From the NCBI GenBank assembly GCA_964588995.1, contig CAZPQM010000005.1, forward strand, positions 53,527 through 117,526: 64,000 bases of DNA, written 5' to 3'. This document shows positions 7,533 to 15,711 of the stretch, in pieces. The position numbers were made by a program, and so were the translations under genes. How positions within the stretch are numbered: position 1 is the first letter of the stretch; the number at the start of each line of letters is the position of its first letter. The DNA comes from CAZPQM01 sp964588995 (GTDB taxonomy: Bacteria > Pseudomonadota > Alphaproteobacteria > Rickettsiales > UBA8987). Below the pieces are notes generated by a model. The model saw nothing but the letters and a program-made list of their open reading frames with translations, did no database searches and had not been told where the DNA came from.

Positions 7533-10418
7533 TTATCGCGCGGCGATTTGTTCTTCTCGTGAACCTGCGCCCGCTACTGTAGCCGTCCTGTTCTCTGTAA
7601 CATCTGCTTCAGCAACGGTAGTATCATTCGTTACCCAACTTACCATACTGCCGATCACGTCGAATAATTCGTTATCGATATCATTTTTTGCGGCATCAGC
7701 ACGGTTTTCAAATTGATTGTCGAGATCTTTATACTCTGGATCATTGGCATTCTCACTCAACACTTCAACCGAGATGTTATCTCGGCTTATATCTTTCGTA
7801 TTCCCGGTATGATGATAATAGCCGTCGAGCGTAGCATTCATCTGTTCCAGCGTATTATCCCCGTCGAAAATAATTTGCTCTTCTTTGCCGCTTGCATCCG
7901 TAATGGTCACCTGCACGGTTTGTTCTAAGTTGCCATTTTCATCGGCAGTAACAGCCATTGTGTTATCTTCCCCGCTTACTTGAACCTCATCCAGATTCAT
8001 CACAACCTGCTCATCACCTTTTTCGAGCGATAGCTGCACCGCTTCTTTAACTGCACTGCCTGCGGCCAATTCCACTTCCTGCACGTTCGTTTTCACGTCG
8101 TCATTGAGCATCAGGCGTAAAGTCTGCAGATTGTCTTCAACCTCCTTACCTTTTGCAATATCGTTAAGGAGCTGTTCCGCCGCCGCTACTTCAATTGCGC
8201 CGAGGCTATTGAGTTGATTCATCGTGCTAAGCGCCTCGAGATATGGCTCTTTTTCTTCCTTAGTATCAGCCTTCTGAATTTGCTGCTGAATATTACTGAC
8301 ATGCTTGTCAAACTTAGGTTTCAAATCTCGCTCGACTTGTTCGGCCGCCGCCGCCTGTACCATGCTCGTCTCCGCACCACGTTCTGCAGTGACCTCTCGG
8401 ACAAAGCTTATCCGTTCTTCCAACGCCTCTTTCAGATTTCCTACCCGGGTTTTCTGCTCAGCAGCCGCATCGGGCAGATAGTCATCTAAATCCGTCTGTA
8501 ATGTATTTGCCAGTTTTGCAGCCTGTTCAACCTGACCGCTGCGAAGCGCTAAATCCAGCTCAGCAATTTTGCCTTCCAGTTCATTCAAATTTTCTTGCTT
8601 CAGACCCCATTTATCAAGCCTTTGCTCCTTGGTATCAGCCAAATATGAAACTTCCTGCTTTAATTCATTAAGCTCCCTTACGTAAATCTTATTCGGATCA
8701 GGCGGAACGCGATCGGGGTCATCTCGGTCACTGCCGAAATTGAAGATTCTGTCAAAATCATCACCTAATAGATTTTCAGCCAACTCGATTAAGACGTTGA
8801 TAACCTTTGCATCAATGCCAAAGATTTCGCCAACAGCTGTCGCAATTGAGGCCAGGTCAGATTTTTTCTTTTCCGCTTCGTTTTCTTCCGCCCAGTCATC
8901 TAATTGCTTCGCGTAACTGGAGGATAAATCCTTCTCTATTTCAACATCTTGCGCAGCCCAGCTGACCTGCTCAAGCTGCTGTTCTTCTTCTTTACCATTA
9001 TTATAGGTTGTTACGGCAACATTGACCCTATCAACTAAGTCATCAACCGTACGAATAGCGCCTTTGTTCAAATCAGTTTTTATCTCGACCAGCGAATCCT
9101 CTAGCGCGGATTTTGCACTGCCTTCCGGTATGCTAGCAATATCCAGTTCGGTCTTAAACTGCTCCAACAACGAGCCACCAATATTAGCATCCGCACCCAA
9201 CTTCGTAGGGTCTGCCGCTATTTCCTGTACTTTATCAAACACTTCGCCAACGGTCGGTGTTTTGATAACATCATCATCCGGATTTTTGGGGTCGCCTGCT
9301 ACATCGGCAAAATACGCCGCTACATTGCTTTTGATAATTTGCTTTTCAGCATTGCTAAGCTGTTCATCCACCTGCAGCGCCTCAATTGCGGCATCAATCG
9401 CATCCGCTTTCGCCTGTTCACCCGAAAGCACGATCGACATGCGCTCCGCATCCTGAACGACCGATTCGACCACCGCGCCTACATCAACGGAGATATCGTA
9501 GATGTCGGTTGCCTTACTACCGGGCAGGCTCCCAGGCATCGCTTCATTAAGTTTGGTGAGGAAGTCTTCGGTAGTAACTTGGCTGTCAAAATTTAATTCA
9601 TCACCATTTATTAAATCTGTAGCCGCTTCCTTAGCCGCCGCTACTGCCTCATCTCGATCTTCTCCAACTAATCCGGCACGGTCAGCCCGCGCTTCAATCA
9701 CTTGGTTGGCCAGCTGCTCCGCCGTTTCTTTGGTCAGTTCCTGATTCTTGACCTGATCTGCAAGCTCAAAATAGGCCACCTGTTTGTAGGCTTCTGTGCC
9801 CAGAGACTGCCCGTCATATTCCATGCCAAGCGTGGCTGCGCCCGCCTTGGCGAGATCCATTGGGGTGATCTTTTCTGTCTGAACGTCACCATCATCTGAG
9901 TCGCTCCCAGCCGTCCGTATCTCCTTAAAATTCCCGGCAAGGTCAATAATTTCCTGCTGCTGTGCTTCATCGTCGGTCATTTGCGCAGCGACTAATTCGA
10001 CCTGCTCCTGAGTTAAAGCACGTTCGGCAACGTCCTTGCCTTCAAGTGAAACGGAATGCACCCTGCCATCAACTACGGCACCAGCGTTTTCAAGCTGATC
10101 GGTTAAACGGCGCGCCATATCATTGCTGATGCCAATTTCGATTCCTTTTCCTTGTTCAAGAAATTGATCCGCTTTTTCGATCATGGTTTTGAGAGAAACT
10201 TCACTAGCCCCACCCATAATCTCATCAACAATTTTATTAATTTTATTTTTGTTTAAGCCTAGGTTCTGCACAAAATTCAGATCGGTATTTGCTTTGGCGT
10301 CCCTAACAAATGCTTCCACCTCAACGCGAGTAAGTTGTACCTTCTCGGCAGCGGCGGGGTAATCATCTACAATATGCTCGATACGGTTAAAGTTGGCTTC
10401 GGCAGCGTGGTTGCCCAT
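7533..10418 (-). CDS. Giant acidic, cysteine-free protein of unknown function (961 residues)
   Basis: No family recognised. No cysteine occurs in the whole 961 residues. The sequence is strongly acidic and Ala/Glu/Gln-rich with long helical stretches, has no signal peptide, and has one mildly hydrophobic segment near residues 535-560 (ATAVGEIFGIDAKVINVLIEL). A region near residues 800-870 (VQVTITDASGKEEQIIFDGDN) looks like beta structure. It lies 92 bases downstream of the small gene that ends the fliE-fliQ-fliR group and has the same orientation, so co-transcription with flagellar export genes is possible. Lack of cysteine and high acidity are common in exported proteins. An AAGGAAG ribosome site precedes the ATG. 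Confidence 0.75.
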   Translation of the reverse strand: MGNHAAEANFNRIEHIVDDYPAAAEKVQLTRVEVEAFVRDAKANTDLNFVQNLGLNKNKINKIVDEIMGGASEVSLKTMIEKADQFLEQGKGIEIGISNDMARRLTDQLENAGAVVDGRVHSVSLEGKDVAERALTQEQVELVAAQMTDDEAQQQEIIDLAGNFKEIRTAGSDSDDGDVQTEKITPMDLAKAGAATLGMEYDGQSLGTEAYKQVAYFELADQVKNQELTKETAEQLANQVIEARADRAGLVGEDRDEAVAAAKEAATDLINGDELNFDSQVTTEDFLTKLNEAMPGSLPGSKATDIYDISVDVGAVVESVVQDAERMSIVLSGEQAKADAIDAAIEALQVDEQLSNAEKQIIKSNVAAYFADVAGDPKNPDDDVIKTPTVGEVFDKVQEIAADPTKLGADANIGGSLLEQFKTELDIASIPEGSAKSALEDSLVEIKTDLNKGAIRTVDDLVDRVNVAVTTYNNGKEEEQQLEQVSWAAQDVEIEKDLSSSYAKQLDDWAEENEAEKKKSDLASIATAVGEIFGIDAKVINVLIELAENLLGDDFDRIFNFGSDRDDPDRVPPDPNKIYVRELNELKQEVSYLADTKEQRLDKWGLKQENLNELEGKIAELDLALRSGQVEQAAKLANTLQTDLDDYLPDAAAEQKTRVGNLKEALEERISFVREVTAERGAETSMVQAAAAEQVERDLKPKFDKHVSNIQQQIQKADTKEEKEPYLEALSTMNQLNSLGAIEVAAAEQLLNDIAKGKEVEDNLQTLRLMLNDDVKTNVQEVELAAGSAVKEAVQLSLEKGDEQVVMNLDEVQVSGEDNTMAVTADENGNLEQTVQVTITDASGKEEQIIFDGDNTLEQMNATLDGYYHHTGNTKDISRDNISVEVLSENANDPEYKDLDNQFENRADAAKNDIDNELFDVIGSMVSWVTNDTTVAEADVTENRTATVAGAGSREEQIAAR

Positions 10419-10473
10419 AGAATCTTCCTTTCTGCACGTAAGTTTAGCACAAAAAGGTTAAAATACCGTTAAT

Positions 10474-10515
10474 GCTGAGCATTTTAGGTAAATTGTATAA
10501 AAATGCGTGCTCAGC
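10474..10515 (-). repeat. Inverted repeat between small membrane gene and giant gene
   Basis: GCTGAGCA at 10474-10481 and TGCTCAGC at 10508-10515 are perfect inverted 8-mers with a 26-base AT-rich loop. One arm overlaps the stop codon of the small gene at 10511. There is no T-tract after it, so a rho-independent terminator is not convincing. It may be an mRNA-processing or protein-binding site. Confidence 0.35.
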
Positions 10516-10750
10516 GGTCGCGCTTATCGTCCTCATCAATAATCTCATATTCCGCCTCAAACACGCGCTTTTCCACCTCGCGCTTTTTTTTATTTTTTGA
10601 AAATAAAGGCTTGATATACTTAATGAATACATAATACGAACCGCCGATCACCAGCAAAGCAAGCATTAGGACAACACTTAGGGAAAAGGCGAAAACCAGA
10701 AGGAAAATCGCCAGTAAAATAAAAAGAATGCGTTTAATTTTGGGCGGCAT
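10511..10750 (-). CDS. Small membrane protein downstream of fliR
   Basis: A 79-residue protein starting at the Met of MPPKIKRILF; the longer reading from 10819 overlaps fliR and is less likely. Residues 6-45 are continuous hydrophobic sequence forming one long or two short helices (ILFILLAIFLLVFAF and VVLMLALLVIGG), followed by a very basic segment (KNKKKREVEKRV) and an acidic tail. It begins 17 bases after the fliR stop, in the position where flhB often lies in other genomes, but it is not FlhB. A flagellar assembly role is inferred from position only. Confidence 0.65.
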   Translation of the reverse strand: MPPKIKRILFILLAIFLLVFAFSLSVVLMLALLVIGGSYYVFIKYIKPLFSKNKKKREVEKRVFEAEYEIIDEDDKRDR

Positions 10751-10767
10751 AGAAACGGCCTGTGAGC

Positions 10768-11529
10768 TTAAAATTCGAGAAAAACGTCCATCACTTCGGC
10801 GTAATGACGTACGTACCACATCATAGCAGCCGAGAAGGTGAGTACAAGGATGAAAAAGCTCACATAAATCTGAACCGGGATCAGCACAAAAAACACCTGC
10901 ATATTCGGCATTAACCGGCCGAGTAAACCCGCTCCGAGATAAAGTAAGGTTCCCACGATAATCATCGGTGCCGACAGCATAAAGGCGACGCGAAACCCAT
11001 CTGACAAGGTCGCCGTCGCGAGATTGGCAAAGTCATGTAGCGGCGGCATGGTCGCGGCCGGGAACACCACGTAGCTATGCGCAATCGCTTCGAGCAGGAG
11101 GTGGTGCAGGTCAGTCACGAAAATGAGCGTTAAGCCCGTAATGGTGAAAAAATTACCGAAAACCGATCCCTGACTCCCCTGATTCGCATCAAACAGCAAG
11201 GCCGAGGCCAGCGAGGACTGAAACGCGATAATCATGCCTGCAATATGCAAAATTCCCTGCAATATCCGGGCGATACCACCGATCAGCAAACCGATAACAA
11301 TCTCGGAAGCGACCAGTAAAAAGGTTTGTGGCAACCCTTGCGGTACCGGCGGTAAAGTCGGCTCGAGGACAGGCAACAGCAAAAAGGCCAGCATAAACGA
11401 CAACAGCAAGCGTACCCGGGTAGGGATGTAGGTCTCGCCGAAGCCGGTCAGGGTCATCAACGCCGCACCGATCCGGCTGGACATGAGAATCATGTGGAAA
11501 ATTGTGGTTGTGGCCAGATCTTCAAGCAT
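10768..11529 (-). CDS. fliR: Flagellar type III export gate protein FliR
   Basis: Inner-membrane component of the flagellar export gate, forming with FliP and FliQ the helical channel at the basal body centre. The 253-residue protein is almost wholly hydrophobic, with about six membrane segments. Family-typical features are RIGAALMTLTGFGETYIPTRVR near residues 19-40 and the central segment around LGRLMPNMQVFFVLIPVQI near 203-221. It starts 13 bases after the fliQ stop, in a fliE-fliQ-fliR run. Confidence 0.93.
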   Translation of the reverse strand: MLEDLATTTIFHMILMSSRIGAALMTLTGFGETYIPTRVRLLLSFMLAFLLLPVLEPTLPPVPQGLPQTFLLVASEIVIGLLIGGIARILQGILHIAGMIIAFQSSLASALLFDANQGSQGSVFGNFFTITGLTLIFVTDLHHLLLEAIAHSYVVFPAATMPPLHDFANLATATLSDGFRVAFMLSAPMIIVGTLLYLGAGLLGRLMPNMQVFFVLIPVQIYVSFFILVLTFSAAMMWYVRHYAEVMDVFLEF

Positions 11530-11542
11530 CTGCGCCCCGGTG

Positions 11543-11815
11543 TTAAGATTGGTTGATCATGGCAATGCGCTCATAGAGTTCGAGAGCATATTCACTTAAT
11601 GTTCGCTCTAAAAAAGGCAGAAACAGCATCATCGCGAAAAAGATCGCGACAATTTTCGGCACAAAGGATAGCGTCATTTCCTGCACCTGCGTGAGCGCCT
11701 GAATCAGCGAGATAATCAGACCAACCGCCAGCGCAACCACCATAATCGGCGTCGAGATTTTGATGAGCACCCAGAGCCCGTCAATACCGATTTGGATTAC
11801 CTCGTTGGCGTCCAT
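11543..11815 (-). CDS. fliQ: Flagellar type III export gate protein FliQ
   Basis: A 90-residue, two-helix membrane protein, the usual FliQ length. Family-typical text includes the N-terminal helix DGLWVLIKISTPIMVVALAVGL and IQALTQVQEMTLSFVPKI before the second helix. It works with FliP and FliR in the export channel. It lies 12 bases after fliE and 13 before fliR, clearly one transcript. Confidence 0.95.
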   Translation of the reverse strand: MDANEVIQIGIDGLWVLIKISTPIMVVALAVGLIISLIQALTQVQEMTLSFVPKIVAIFFAMMLFLPFLERTLSEYALELYERIAMINQS

Positions 11816-11827
11816 CAGAAGTAGCGC

Positions 11828-12124
11828 CTAAATCGGCATTTTGATGATGTCTTGATAGGCGGAAATAATCCGGTCGCGTATCGCTGTCACCGTCCTCAGC
11901 GTGGTTTCCGCATTGGATACCGCAGCGGTCAGCTCATCCAGACTGGCTTCCCCGGCAAGCACCTGCGCGCTGGTGCGCTCGCTCTCACGCAGTGTTTCAA
12001 TGGAATTATCAATCGCGCGGTTCACCAGATCGGAAAAATTTTCCACCGAAGAGGTCGGCTTGGCACCTGCCGCAATGCGCTGCATATTTTCGTAGGCGTT
12101 AATGCCTGTGATGTTTTCAACCAT
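11828..12124 (-). CDS. fliE: Flagellar hook-basal body adaptor FliE
   Basis: Joins the MS ring/export gate to the proximal rod. I chose the Met at 12124 because AAGGAGG lies five bases upstream; the longer frame to 12193 has no such site. The 98-residue product ends with the conserved C-terminal half (LDELTAAVSNAETTLRTVTAIRDRIISAYQDIIKMPI), typical of FliE. It sits between flgC and fliQ. Confidence 0.92.
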   Translation of the reverse strand: MVENITGINAYENMQRIAAGAKPTSSVENFSDLVNRAIDNSIETLRESERTSAQVLAGEASLDELTAAVSNAETTLRTVTAIRDRIISAYQDIIKMPI

Positions 12125-12258
12125 ATGAGCCTCCTTTATACTGCTCCTGCAACGGACTAGTGTTCGTTGCAATGAGCCTAACTGCTGCGCCAACTAAGCT
12201 GCGCAACTACTATCGCGCTATTCTCTCTACCAATTCCTATTGACCTCACCTTAAACCA

Positions 12259-12672
12259 TTAGCGCAACAAATCAAGCGTTCGTTGAATCATGGATTTGGT
12301 CACTTCAATAGCGGCAACATTTGCCTCATAGCTGCGCTGCGCTTCCCGCATATCCTGTGATTCGACCATCGTGGTCACGTTCGGTTTCCGGTAGTAACCG
12401 GCAGCGTCTGCCAGTGGATGGTTCGGATCATATACCAGAGGAAAATCAGACGGATCCTCGTCGATTTTTTTAACGCGCACTACCTCATGCCCCATTTCCC
12501 GGTCCAGTACGTTATGAAAGTAAATCAGCTTGCGGCGGTAAGGCTCGCCGTTCGGCTCCAGGCTGATAGAGTCCGCATTGGCAATATTTTGCGCTACAAC
12601 CCGCATACGCTCCTGCTGCGCGCGCATACCGGAAGCGGAAATGGCCATACTCGCTTTAAGATTGTCCGTCAT
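12259..12672 (-). CDS. flgC: Flagellar proximal rod protein FlgC
   Basis: Rod subunit exported by the flagellar type III system. The 137-residue protein has the rod/hook N-terminal motif SGMRAQQERMRVVAQNIANADS (near 13-34) and the C-terminal MREAQRSYEANVAAIEVTKSMIQRTLDLLR. It is first in the group flgC-fliE-fliQ-fliR. The usual partner flgB is absent from the window; the upstream gene is a phytochelatin-synthase-like protein. A sigma-54 promoter lies just upstream (12706-12722). Confidence 0.95.
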   Translation of the reverse strand: MTDNLKASMAISASGMRAQQERMRVVAQNIANADSISLEPNGEPYRRKLIYFHNVLDREMGHEVVRVKKIDEDPSDFPLVYDPNHPLADAAGYYRKPNVTTMVESQDMREAQRSYEANVAAIEVTKSMIQRTLDLLR

Positions 12673-12705
12673 TGTTCCCTCTTGCTATTTCCCTACAAAT
12701 CAACA

Positions 12706-12722
12706 TGCAAAAACCGCGCCAA
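12706..12722 (-). promoter_or_regulatory. Sigma-54 promoter for the flgC-fliE-fliQ-fliR group
   Basis: Read on the minus strand: TTGGCGCGGTTTTTGCA. The -24 GG (12720-12719) and -12 GC (12708-12707) are exactly ten bases apart, and TTGC is perfect. It begins immediately after the stop of the upstream gene and lies 34 bases before the flgC start. FlbD, a sigma-54 activator, is encoded at 42503, which fits class control of rod genes in alphaproteobacteria. Confidence 0.75.
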
Positions 12723-13658
12723 TTATGACCCGGGCACCGGATGCTTAAATGTTACTTCCGTCGGCTTATCTTTTACGATCAAATACCCCCGGACCGTCGG
12801 TTGATCCAGAATGTAATCCAGCGTGTGCATGGCAAAATAAAGATGATCAATCGGCGTCCAGTACCAGGCCGTCTTGTGCGCCGCCGGGTCGAGGATCAGC
12901 ACCGTATCGGTTTTCGCGTGATAAGCCCCAACCAGCGCGAAATGTCCACCGATGGTCATACCGAGCGTATCGCCGTCAAAATTCACAATGATAATTTCCT
13001 CATCATGCACCAGGCTTTTCTTCAGCGTATCCCGGAACGCATTGATACCGGTTTCTATATCGTCCATTGCATGCTCTTCCTGCACAATGGTTTCGTAGAG
13101 CTCCAGAATTTCCTTCACCTGATGCAGATTAAGTCCCGGATTGAACGGGCTGTCCGGGTTACAGGGAATATTGTCCTTCGGCGCAATTTCGTTACGCGGT
13201 TTAATCTGATCCGTCTCCTCGTCTAAAAACGTGATCTGGCTATACATCCGGTAGGGAAATTTGCGGAGCTCGCCACTCGCATAATCAAAATGATGGTAAT
13301 GAAATTCCGGCTGGCTGGGGATTTTCCCCTCATCAAGACGGAGCGCATTCAGCGCAATCACCATGACCGCCACCCCGCAATAAAACGGGTTTTTCTGGGG
13401 TTGATAGGTATGAGCCAGATGAAAAAACGCATGGTTGTAGCGCGATTCCATCAAACGCTTGCGCGCTTCCTCATCGTTCCACGGCAGTACTACCACCTCA
13501 TCCGACAGGGTAAAGCGTGCCGGGCGATAATCCCCGTATTTCTGATCGCCCATGTAATTGACATCTTTCAGCGGATATTTCACCCGCCGCTTCGGCACTT
13601 TCGGCGGCGTAAAATCCGGGTCACTTTTGTCCGCTTTTTTTGGCCCTTTGGGAAACAT
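12723..13658 (-). CDS. Phytochelatin synthase-like cysteine peptidase (C83 fold)
   Basis: A 311-residue protein. The likely catalytic Cys is in NPFYCGVAVMVIALNAL (near residues 90-106), the His in TIGGHFALVGAYH (near 239-251) and the Asp in VLILDPAAHK (near 256-265), the arrangement of the prokaryotic phytochelatin synthase/glutathione gamma-glutamyl-cysteinyltransferase family. Bacterial members usually hydrolyse glutathione rather than build phytochelatins. There is no signal peptide; the N-terminus is very basic (KGPKKADK, PKVPKRR). It is upstream of flgC but a sigma-54 promoter separates the two, so the link to flagella may be chance. Confidence 0.82.
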   Translation of the reverse strand: MFPKGPKKADKSDPDFTPPKVPKRRVKYPLKDVNYMGDQKYGDYRPARFTLSDEVVVLPWNDEEARKRLMESRYNHAFFHLAHTYQPQKNPFYCGVAVMVIALNALRLDEGKIPSQPEFHYHHFDYASGELRKFPYRMYSQITFLDEETDQIKPRNEIAPKDNIPCNPDSPFNPGLNLHQVKEILELYETIVQEEHAMDDIETGINAFRDTLKKSLVHDEEIIIVNFDGDTLGMTIGGHFALVGAYHAKTDTVLILDPAAHKTAWYWTPIDHLYFAMHTLDYILDQPTVRGYLIVKDKPTEVTFKHPVPGS

Positions 13659-13713
13659 AGACTACCCCTCCATATGCTCTATTCTGAGCCTATAGCATAG
13701 AAACGTCAAGGGC

Positions 13714-14778
13714 TCAGACGGGCGTCATTTCATTAAGCGGCCAACGCGCGCGAGGCTTAACGGTAAGCGCATGGGTTTCACCGGCGCGGAAACGCTCCAA
13801 CCCTGCCCAGGCGATCATCGCACCGTTATCCGTGCACAGCGATAAGGGCGGCGCGACGAGCGTGGTATCAGCATCAGCACAGACAGTTTCCAGCTTGTTA
13901 CGAATAAATTGATTGGCCGCTACCCCACCGGACAACACAACGCTTTGAAGCTGCGGTATTTCCTGCTTCACCTGCGCAATCGCGTTCGCAATCCGCGACT
14001 CTAAAACCTCCTCAACCGCCTGATGAAAAGAAGCGCATAAGTCTTTCTTAAAACGCTCTTTTTCGTCTTCAGTATGCAGAGATTGTTTCTCGCGCTCTAT
14101 GGTGTGTAATATTGCAGTTTTTAGTCCGGAAAAGGAAAAATCGAGACTGTCTTTACGCTCAATTAACGGCCTCGGCAGGTCATATGCCTCGCGGTTACCG
14201 TCGCGTGCCAGCCGTTCAACCGCTGGACCACCCGGATAGCCAAGCCCGAGCATTTTTGCCGTTTTATCAAACGCTTCGCCAAGCGCATCATCGAGCGTTT
14301 GCCCGAGCAGTTTATATTCCCCCAGCCCTTTAGCGAGCAGAAGCTGGCAGTGTCCCCCGGAAACCAGCAATAACAGATAAGGAAACTCCACATCATGCGT
14401 CATCCGCACGGTAAGCGCATGCCCTTCCAGATGATTCACACCAATAAAAGGCGTATCGGTAGCGGCAGCCAACCCTTTCGCCGTCATCACCCCGACGATT
14501 ACCCCGCCGATCAGACCCGGCCCTGCCGTCACCGCTATGGCATCCAGCTCGTTAAACTCCGTATTCGCTTTTTCCATCGCCTGCTGAATAATCGGATCAA
14601 TCACATCAATATGAGCGCGGCTAGACAGCTCCGGGACTACACCGCCATAAGGCGCATGCACCTCCGTTTGCGAGCGGACAATATTGGACAAAACGCGCTC
14701 CTCCGGTGCTTCGGCATCACATACCACCGAAGCTGATGTTTCGTCGCAGCTACTTTCAATACCCAGAACTTTCAGCAT
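13714..14778 (-). CDS. tsaD: tRNA N6-threonylcarbamoyladenosine transferase TsaD
   Basis: Transfers the threonylcarbamoyl group to A37 of ANN-decoding tRNAs, working with TsaB, TsaE and TsaC. The 354-residue length is normal. Visible motifs are the N-terminal ASKHA segment LGIESSCDETSAS, the metal-binding His pair in GVNHLEGHAL (near 112-121), LLLVSGGHCQL, the GYPGGPAVERLA loop and LSGGVAANQFIR. It is transcribed alone and divergently from hemD, the common arrangement in alphaproteobacteria (where hemC often lies next to hemD; hemC is absent here). Confidence 0.97.
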   Translation of the reverse strand: MLKVLGIESSCDETSASVVCDAEAPEERVLSNIVRSQTEVHAPYGGVVPELSSRAHIDVIDPIIQQAMEKANTEFNELDAIAVTAGPGLIGGVIVGVMTAKGLAAATDTPFIGVNHLEGHALTVRMTHDVEFPYLLLLVSGGHCQLLLAKGLGEYKLLGQTLDDALGEAFDKTAKMLGLGYPGGPAVERLARDGNREAYDLPRPLIERKDSLDFSFSGLKTAILHTIEREKQSLHTEDEKERFKKDLCASFHQAVEEVLESRIANAIAQVKQEIPQLQSVVLSGGVAANQFIRNKLETVCADADTTLVAPPLSLCTDNGAMIAWAGLERFRAGETHALTVKPRARWPLNEMTPV

Positions 14779-14889
14779 AGTGCTTTTATATAGTCAGAAA
14801 TACTGACCCATGCTATAAAAAATACATAAGATACAGCCTCTTCAGTTGCTATCCTTGCACGGCGAGTGGTTTAACCGTAAAAGCGGGAT

Positions 14890-15669
14890 ATGACGCATTC
14901 ACCCTTGCACGTATTAGTCACTCGCCCCCAGCCGGATGCGGACAAGCTCGCGGCGCTTATCGAGGAAAAAGGGATCAAAGCCTCCGTCGCGCCGATGATG
15001 GAGATTAGTTTTCTGGATGACATAGGGAGTGAAATCAATCAGGCGCTCGCCAAACGCCCACAATTTCTCGTGATTACCTCGGCCAACGGTACACGCGCAC
15101 TGGCAGATGCGACGCGCAGGCGGGATATGACTTTAGTTACTGTAGGCGATGCAACTGCGGCTCTGGCAAAGCGTTTAGGGTTTACTAACGTGTTTTCCGC
15201 TCAGTCCGGGGGTAATGCTAACGCGGAGATCTTGACGCAGTATATTCGCTCCAACTTCAGGGCCGTGAACGGGCGACTGATCGTTCATCTCTGCGGCAGC
15301 AAAGCCATTCCGCTTGGCCGCCACCTTGCACATGAAGGGTTTGTTGTTGAACCCATTACACTCTACGCGGCAGATCGTATTGATGCTTTCCCACCGAATG
15401 TGGAAAGGGCGTTAACGCAAAATCAGATTCATGCGGTTTTATTTTTTTCCTCCCGCACCGCGGAATTTTTTGTTGAGTTGATGGAGGAGCATGGGCTAAA
15501 CCAGCTTTATCCGCGACTCACCGCCATCTGCCTGTCACAAAAGATTGCAGATGATATCAGCTATTTGCTCTGGCACCATATTCGCTCTGCAGATATTCCG
15601 GCAACTGACGCTATTTTGCGTATAGTTCAGGAAATACAGCAAGAGCAGCTTGAAGCAGACAATAATTAG
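14890..15669 (+). CDS. hemD: Uroporphyrinogen-III synthase
   Basis: Cyclises hydroxymethylbilane to uroporphyrinogen III in haem synthesis. The 259-residue protein has the two-lobed HemD layout: HVLVTRPQPDADKLAALIEEKG at the N-terminus, QFLVITSANGTRALADA near 58-74, VTVGDATAALAKRLGF near 82-97, and a second-lobe LFFSSRTAEFFVELM. Sequence conservation in this family is weak, so the context (Mic60-like then HemY-like genes following) adds weight. hemC is not adjacent. Confidence 0.88.
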   Translation: MTHSPLHVLVTRPQPDADKLAALIEEKGIKASVAPMMEISFLDDIGSEINQALAKRPQFLVITSANGTRALADATRRRDMTLVTVGDATAALAKRLGFTNVFSAQSGGNANAEILTQYIRSNFRAVNGRLIVHLCGSKAIPLGRHLAHEGFVVEPITLYAADRIDAFPPNVERALTQNQIHAVLFFSSRTAEFFVELMEEHGLNQLYPRLTAICLSQKIADDISYLLWHHIRSADIPATDAILRIVQEIQQEQLEADNN

Positions 15670-15711
15670 GGTTACAACACGATAAGATGCATCACCGCAT
15701 AAGGTAATTGT

